Below the pieces are notes generated by a model, which was not told the origin of the DNA, ran no database searches, and saw only the letters and a program-made list of their open reading frames with translations. From assembly GCA_023266715.1 (NCBI GenBank), contig JAHFPK010000113.1, positions 1-8,228 on the forward strand: DNA of 8,228 nucleotides. The letters run 5' to 3'. Source of the stretch: Hyphomicrobiales bacterium. Lineage in GTDB: Bacteria; Pseudomonadota; Alphaproteobacteria; Rhizobiales; Aestuariivirgaceae. Each line of letters opens with the position of its first letter. Positions within the stretch are counted from its first letter, which is position 1. The position numbers and the translations under genes were made by a program. Below are positions 6,554-8,228 of the stretch, piece by piece.

Positions 6554-7444
6554 ATGGCGCGTCTGCCTCCCCTGAATGCCCTGAAATGCTTTGAAGCGGC
6601 TGCCCGCGGCAACAGCTTTTCCAAGGCGGCCGACGAGTTGCATGTCACCCAATCGGCCGTCAGCCATCAAATCCGACAGCTTGAGGAATGGTTTGGCGTG
6701 GCGCTTTTTGACCGCCAGGGCCGTCAAACCTTGCCAACTCCGGAGGGCGTGGAGCTCGCAGCCTCCATGGCGGAGGCCTTTGGCATCATTGGGGCTGCCT
6801 GCCAGCGCATTGCCAAGAGTGACGGCAAAGCCGCCCTGACGATTGCCGCCATTCCCTCCATTGCAACAATCTGGCTCATACCACGCCTGCCCGTCTTCAT
6901 GCGCCAGCACCCGGAAATCAATGTCCGCCTGATGCATGCGATCTATGACCATCCCGTTGATTTCGAGGATGTGGACTTGGCCATTTCCTATGGCGACTGG
7001 GATGATGCGCCGGCGCACGCCACCAAGTTTTTGGAGGGTGTTTCGGTGCCGGTGTGCAATCCGGCCTATCTCAATCAAATGGGCCCTTTCGAGAAACCCG
7101 CCGATCTCCTGAAATGCTGCCTGCTCCATGATCTCGACCGCAGGCCATGGTCGCGCTGGTTCAGGGCTGCCGGCGTGAAGCTCGATGATCCGCAGCCCGG
7201 ACCATTGTTTGAAGGCTTCAACCTGCTGCACTCTGCCATGTTAGCTGGCCAGGGCGTGGGGCTCGCTCCCACCGCCATCCTTGCCGATGATCTGAAAAGC
7301 GGCAGGCTCATCCGGTTGTTTGCAACCGAAGTCCTTCACGAAAAGGCCTATTACATTTCCGAGCCCGCATCACCACGCCTCAGCCGCGCCTCCGAGGTTA
7401 AAATTTTCAAGGAATGGTTGCTTGAAGAGGTAATGACCGATTAG
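6554..7444 (+). CDS. LysR-family transcriptional regulator, GcvA-like
   Basis: A 296-residue DNA-binding regulator. The N-terminal winged helix-turn-helix spans about residues 6-65, with the helix-turn-helix at 22-41 (SFSKAADELHVTQSAVSHQI). A periplasmic-binding-protein-like effector domain covers about 90-290. The start LPPLNALKCFEAAAR and the VTQSAVSHQIRQLE block are typical of the GcvA subgroup, which often controls amino-acid, glycine or hydrolytic-enzyme genes. I chose ATG 6554 because GGAG lies five bases upstream (6545-6548) and because it gives the usual GcvA-like start; the in-frame ATG at 6530 would place the palindrome inside the coding region. It is divergent from creatinase with a 101-bp shared control region, the classic arrangement for a LysR regulator and its target. 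The effector is unknown; creatine or a related compound is an inference. Confidence 0.92.
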   Translation: MARLPPLNALKCFEAAARGNSFSKAADELHVTQSAVSHQIRQLEEWFGVALFDRQGRQTLPTPEGVELAASMAEAFGIIGAACQRIAKSDGKAALTIAAIPSIATIWLIPRLPVFMRQHPEINVRLMHAIYDHPVDFEDVDLAISYGDWDDAPAHATKFLEGVSVPVCNPAYLNQMGPFEKPADLLKCCLLHDLDRRPWSRWFRAAGVKLDDPQPGPLFEGFNLLHSAMLAGQGVGLAPTAILADDLKSGRLIRLFATEVLHEKAYYISEPASPRLSRASEVKIFKEWLLEEVMTD

Positions 7445-7721
7445 TGGATTTGTGTGTGGCCGGGCGATGATTGCACCATGAACGTCCAGTTTGGGCCGAT
7501 TGTGTCGATGGCAGGCAGTTGGGGAAATCCGAATTGCGGCAAATTCATAGATAATTAACCGACGCTTAGAAGTTTTCTGTTTCAGATGCACTATTAACCG
7601 CCAGTTCCATCTCCTCCTTCAAACTGGACCAAGGTGGGAGTTGGCGCGCAGAACCGCCCCGTCTTGGCCCCGCGCCGAGGGTGTTTTGCCTGGACTTGTT
7701 GATCGGGAACGAAGCAAACCT
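7445..7721. other. Intergenic region without a convincing gene
   Basis: No coding sequence on either strand here resembles a known family. Small structures are GAATT/AATTC arms (7531-7546), CCAGTT/AACTGG arms 15 bases apart (7601-7627) and a 6-bp hairpin at 7663-7679. No good sigma70 promoter or EcfG-type promoter was found for the following GAF gene, whose leader must lie here. Confidence 0.6.
7663..7687 (+). terminator. Weak hairpin, possible terminator or leader structure
   Basis: CTTGGC (7663-7668) can pair with GCCGAG (7674-7679), including one G-T pair, around a CCCGC loop. It is followed by GG-TG-TTTT. It could end the LysR transcript, but it lies over 200 bases after the LysR stop and within a frame open into the GAF gene, so it may equally be a leader hairpin or chance. 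Confidence 0.22.
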
Positions 7722-8228
7722 ATGGATGACAATCATCAAATTGATCCTGCCGAACAAGAAAGGCTTCGCCGCCTGGAGCAATATCAGATATCGCGGACGC
7801 CGCCGGAAGCGTCATTTGATGACATCGTAAGATTGGCGTCGGACCTGTTCAGCGCTCCAATCGCATATCTCTGCACGACTGAAGCAGAGTGCCACTGGTT
7901 CAAATCCCGTATCGGAATTGATTTAGAGGAAGTACCCCGTTCCATCAGCTTTTGCGATCATACCCTGAAGTGTGGAGGCCTCTTGGTTGTTCCAGATGCA
8001 ACCTTGGACGAGAGGTTTTCTGGCAGCCCGATGGTGACGGGACCACATCATATCCGCTTTTATGCCGGTTTCACACTTAGAGATAGTGAAGGCTTTGCCT
8101 TGGGCACACTTGCAGTCGCCGACGTTGTGCCCCGCCAGATAACGGAGCAACAGGAAGATTCTCACAAAAGGCTGGCAAGCATCGCCCTCGACAGAATGGA
8201 GCTCAAAAAAGCCCAAAGTGCGCTGCGT
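7722..8228 (+). CDS. GAF-domain signalling protein, N-terminal part (3' end outside window)
   Basis: An open frame from ATG 7722 to the window edge encodes 169 residues without a stop. After a short charged helix (RLRRLEQYQI, 14-23, then TPPE) comes a GAF domain at about 30-165. It shows the pattern of GAF modules that begin cyclic-di-GMP enzymes and sensor kinases: WF (59-60), SFCDH (76-80), VVPDAT (89-94), DERF (96-99), IRFYAG (111-116) and LGTLAV (127-132). The end (LKKAQSALR) looks like the start of a linking helix, so an output domain such as GGDEF or a histidine kinase should follow; which one cannot be known. The ribosome site is poor. The frame is open upstream, with TTG codons at 7686 and 7641 as alternative starts, but family similarity begins only after the ATG. 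No functional link to the creatinase cluster is evident. Confidence 0.85.
   Translation, partial: MDDNHQIDPAEQERLRRLEQYQISRTPPEASFDDIVRLASDLFSAPIAYLCTTEAECHWFKSRIGIDLEEVPRSISFCDHTLKCGGLLVVPDATLDERFSGSPMVTGPHHIRFYAGFTLRDSEGFALGTLAVADVVPRQITEQQEDSHKRLASIALDRMELKKAQSALR

Noticed and set aside
6449..7231. Minus-strand open frame of about 260 codons across the LysR gene
   Set aside because: Antisense to a clear LysR protein, crosses the control region and overlaps the creatinase start; no family resemblance.
7706..7730. GGAAC before the GAF gene as part of an EcfG stress promoter
   Set aside because: The matching downstream element would fall after the ATG, so the geometry does not work.
7566..7781. 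71-codon minus-strand open frame between the LysR and GAF genes
   Set aside because: It overlaps the GAF gene start, has no recognisable domain and no good start signal.

Overview
The window looks like chromosomal DNA of an alphaproteobacterium, probably a Hyphomicrobiales/Rhizobiales-like lineage. That is an inference from the protein families present (GcvA-type LysR regulator, DUF1194 protein, PotA-like ATPase, DMSP-lyase-like cupin, GAF-first signalling protein) and from a moderately GC-rich composition with long antisense open frames. No rRNA, tRNA, CRISPR array, insertion sequence or phage gene was seen.

Layout: (i) 2-508, plus strand, is the C-terminal part of an adenosine deaminase cut by the window edge. 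(ii) 509-598 is a short convergent gap with a perfect 13-bp palindrome and an imperfect hairpin that could end the minus-strand transcripts. (iii) 599-6452 holds six minus-strand genes. In order of transcription they are a creatinase (6452-5205), a PotA-like ABC ATPase (5134-4016), a secreted von Willebrand A-type DUF1194 protein (3997-3287), an iron-dependent alcohol dehydrogenase (3206-2064), a cupin of the DMSP-lyase/lyase-like family (2028-1405) and a membrane-anchored alpha/beta hydrolase (1408-599). Gaps are 70, 18, 80 and 35 bp, and the last pair overlaps by 4 bp. (iv) 6453-6553 is a 101-bp divergent control region with overlapping candidate promoters and a near-perfect palindrome of T-N11-A form. 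(v) 6554-7444, plus strand, is a GcvA-like LysR regulator. (vi) 7445-7721 has no convincing gene. (vii) 7722-8228, plus strand, is the start of a GAF-domain signalling protein that runs off the window.

The creatinase is the best-defined enzyme. Every active-site position I can recall from the Pseudomonas enzyme is present, so it should hydrolyse creatine (or a close guanidino compound) to sarcosine and urea. The divergent LysR gene is its probable regulator. The less expected part is downstream: a cupin with the metal- and Tyr-containing motif of DMSP lyases, next to an Fe-dependent alcohol dehydrogenase, the same superfamily as DddB of DMSP catabolism. Whether the six genes form one pathway for zwitterionic osmolytes or two adjacent units is open. 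A candidate promoter before the dehydrogenase favours two units. No DMSP transporter, acrylate-handling gene, sarcosine oxidase or ABC permease lies in the window.
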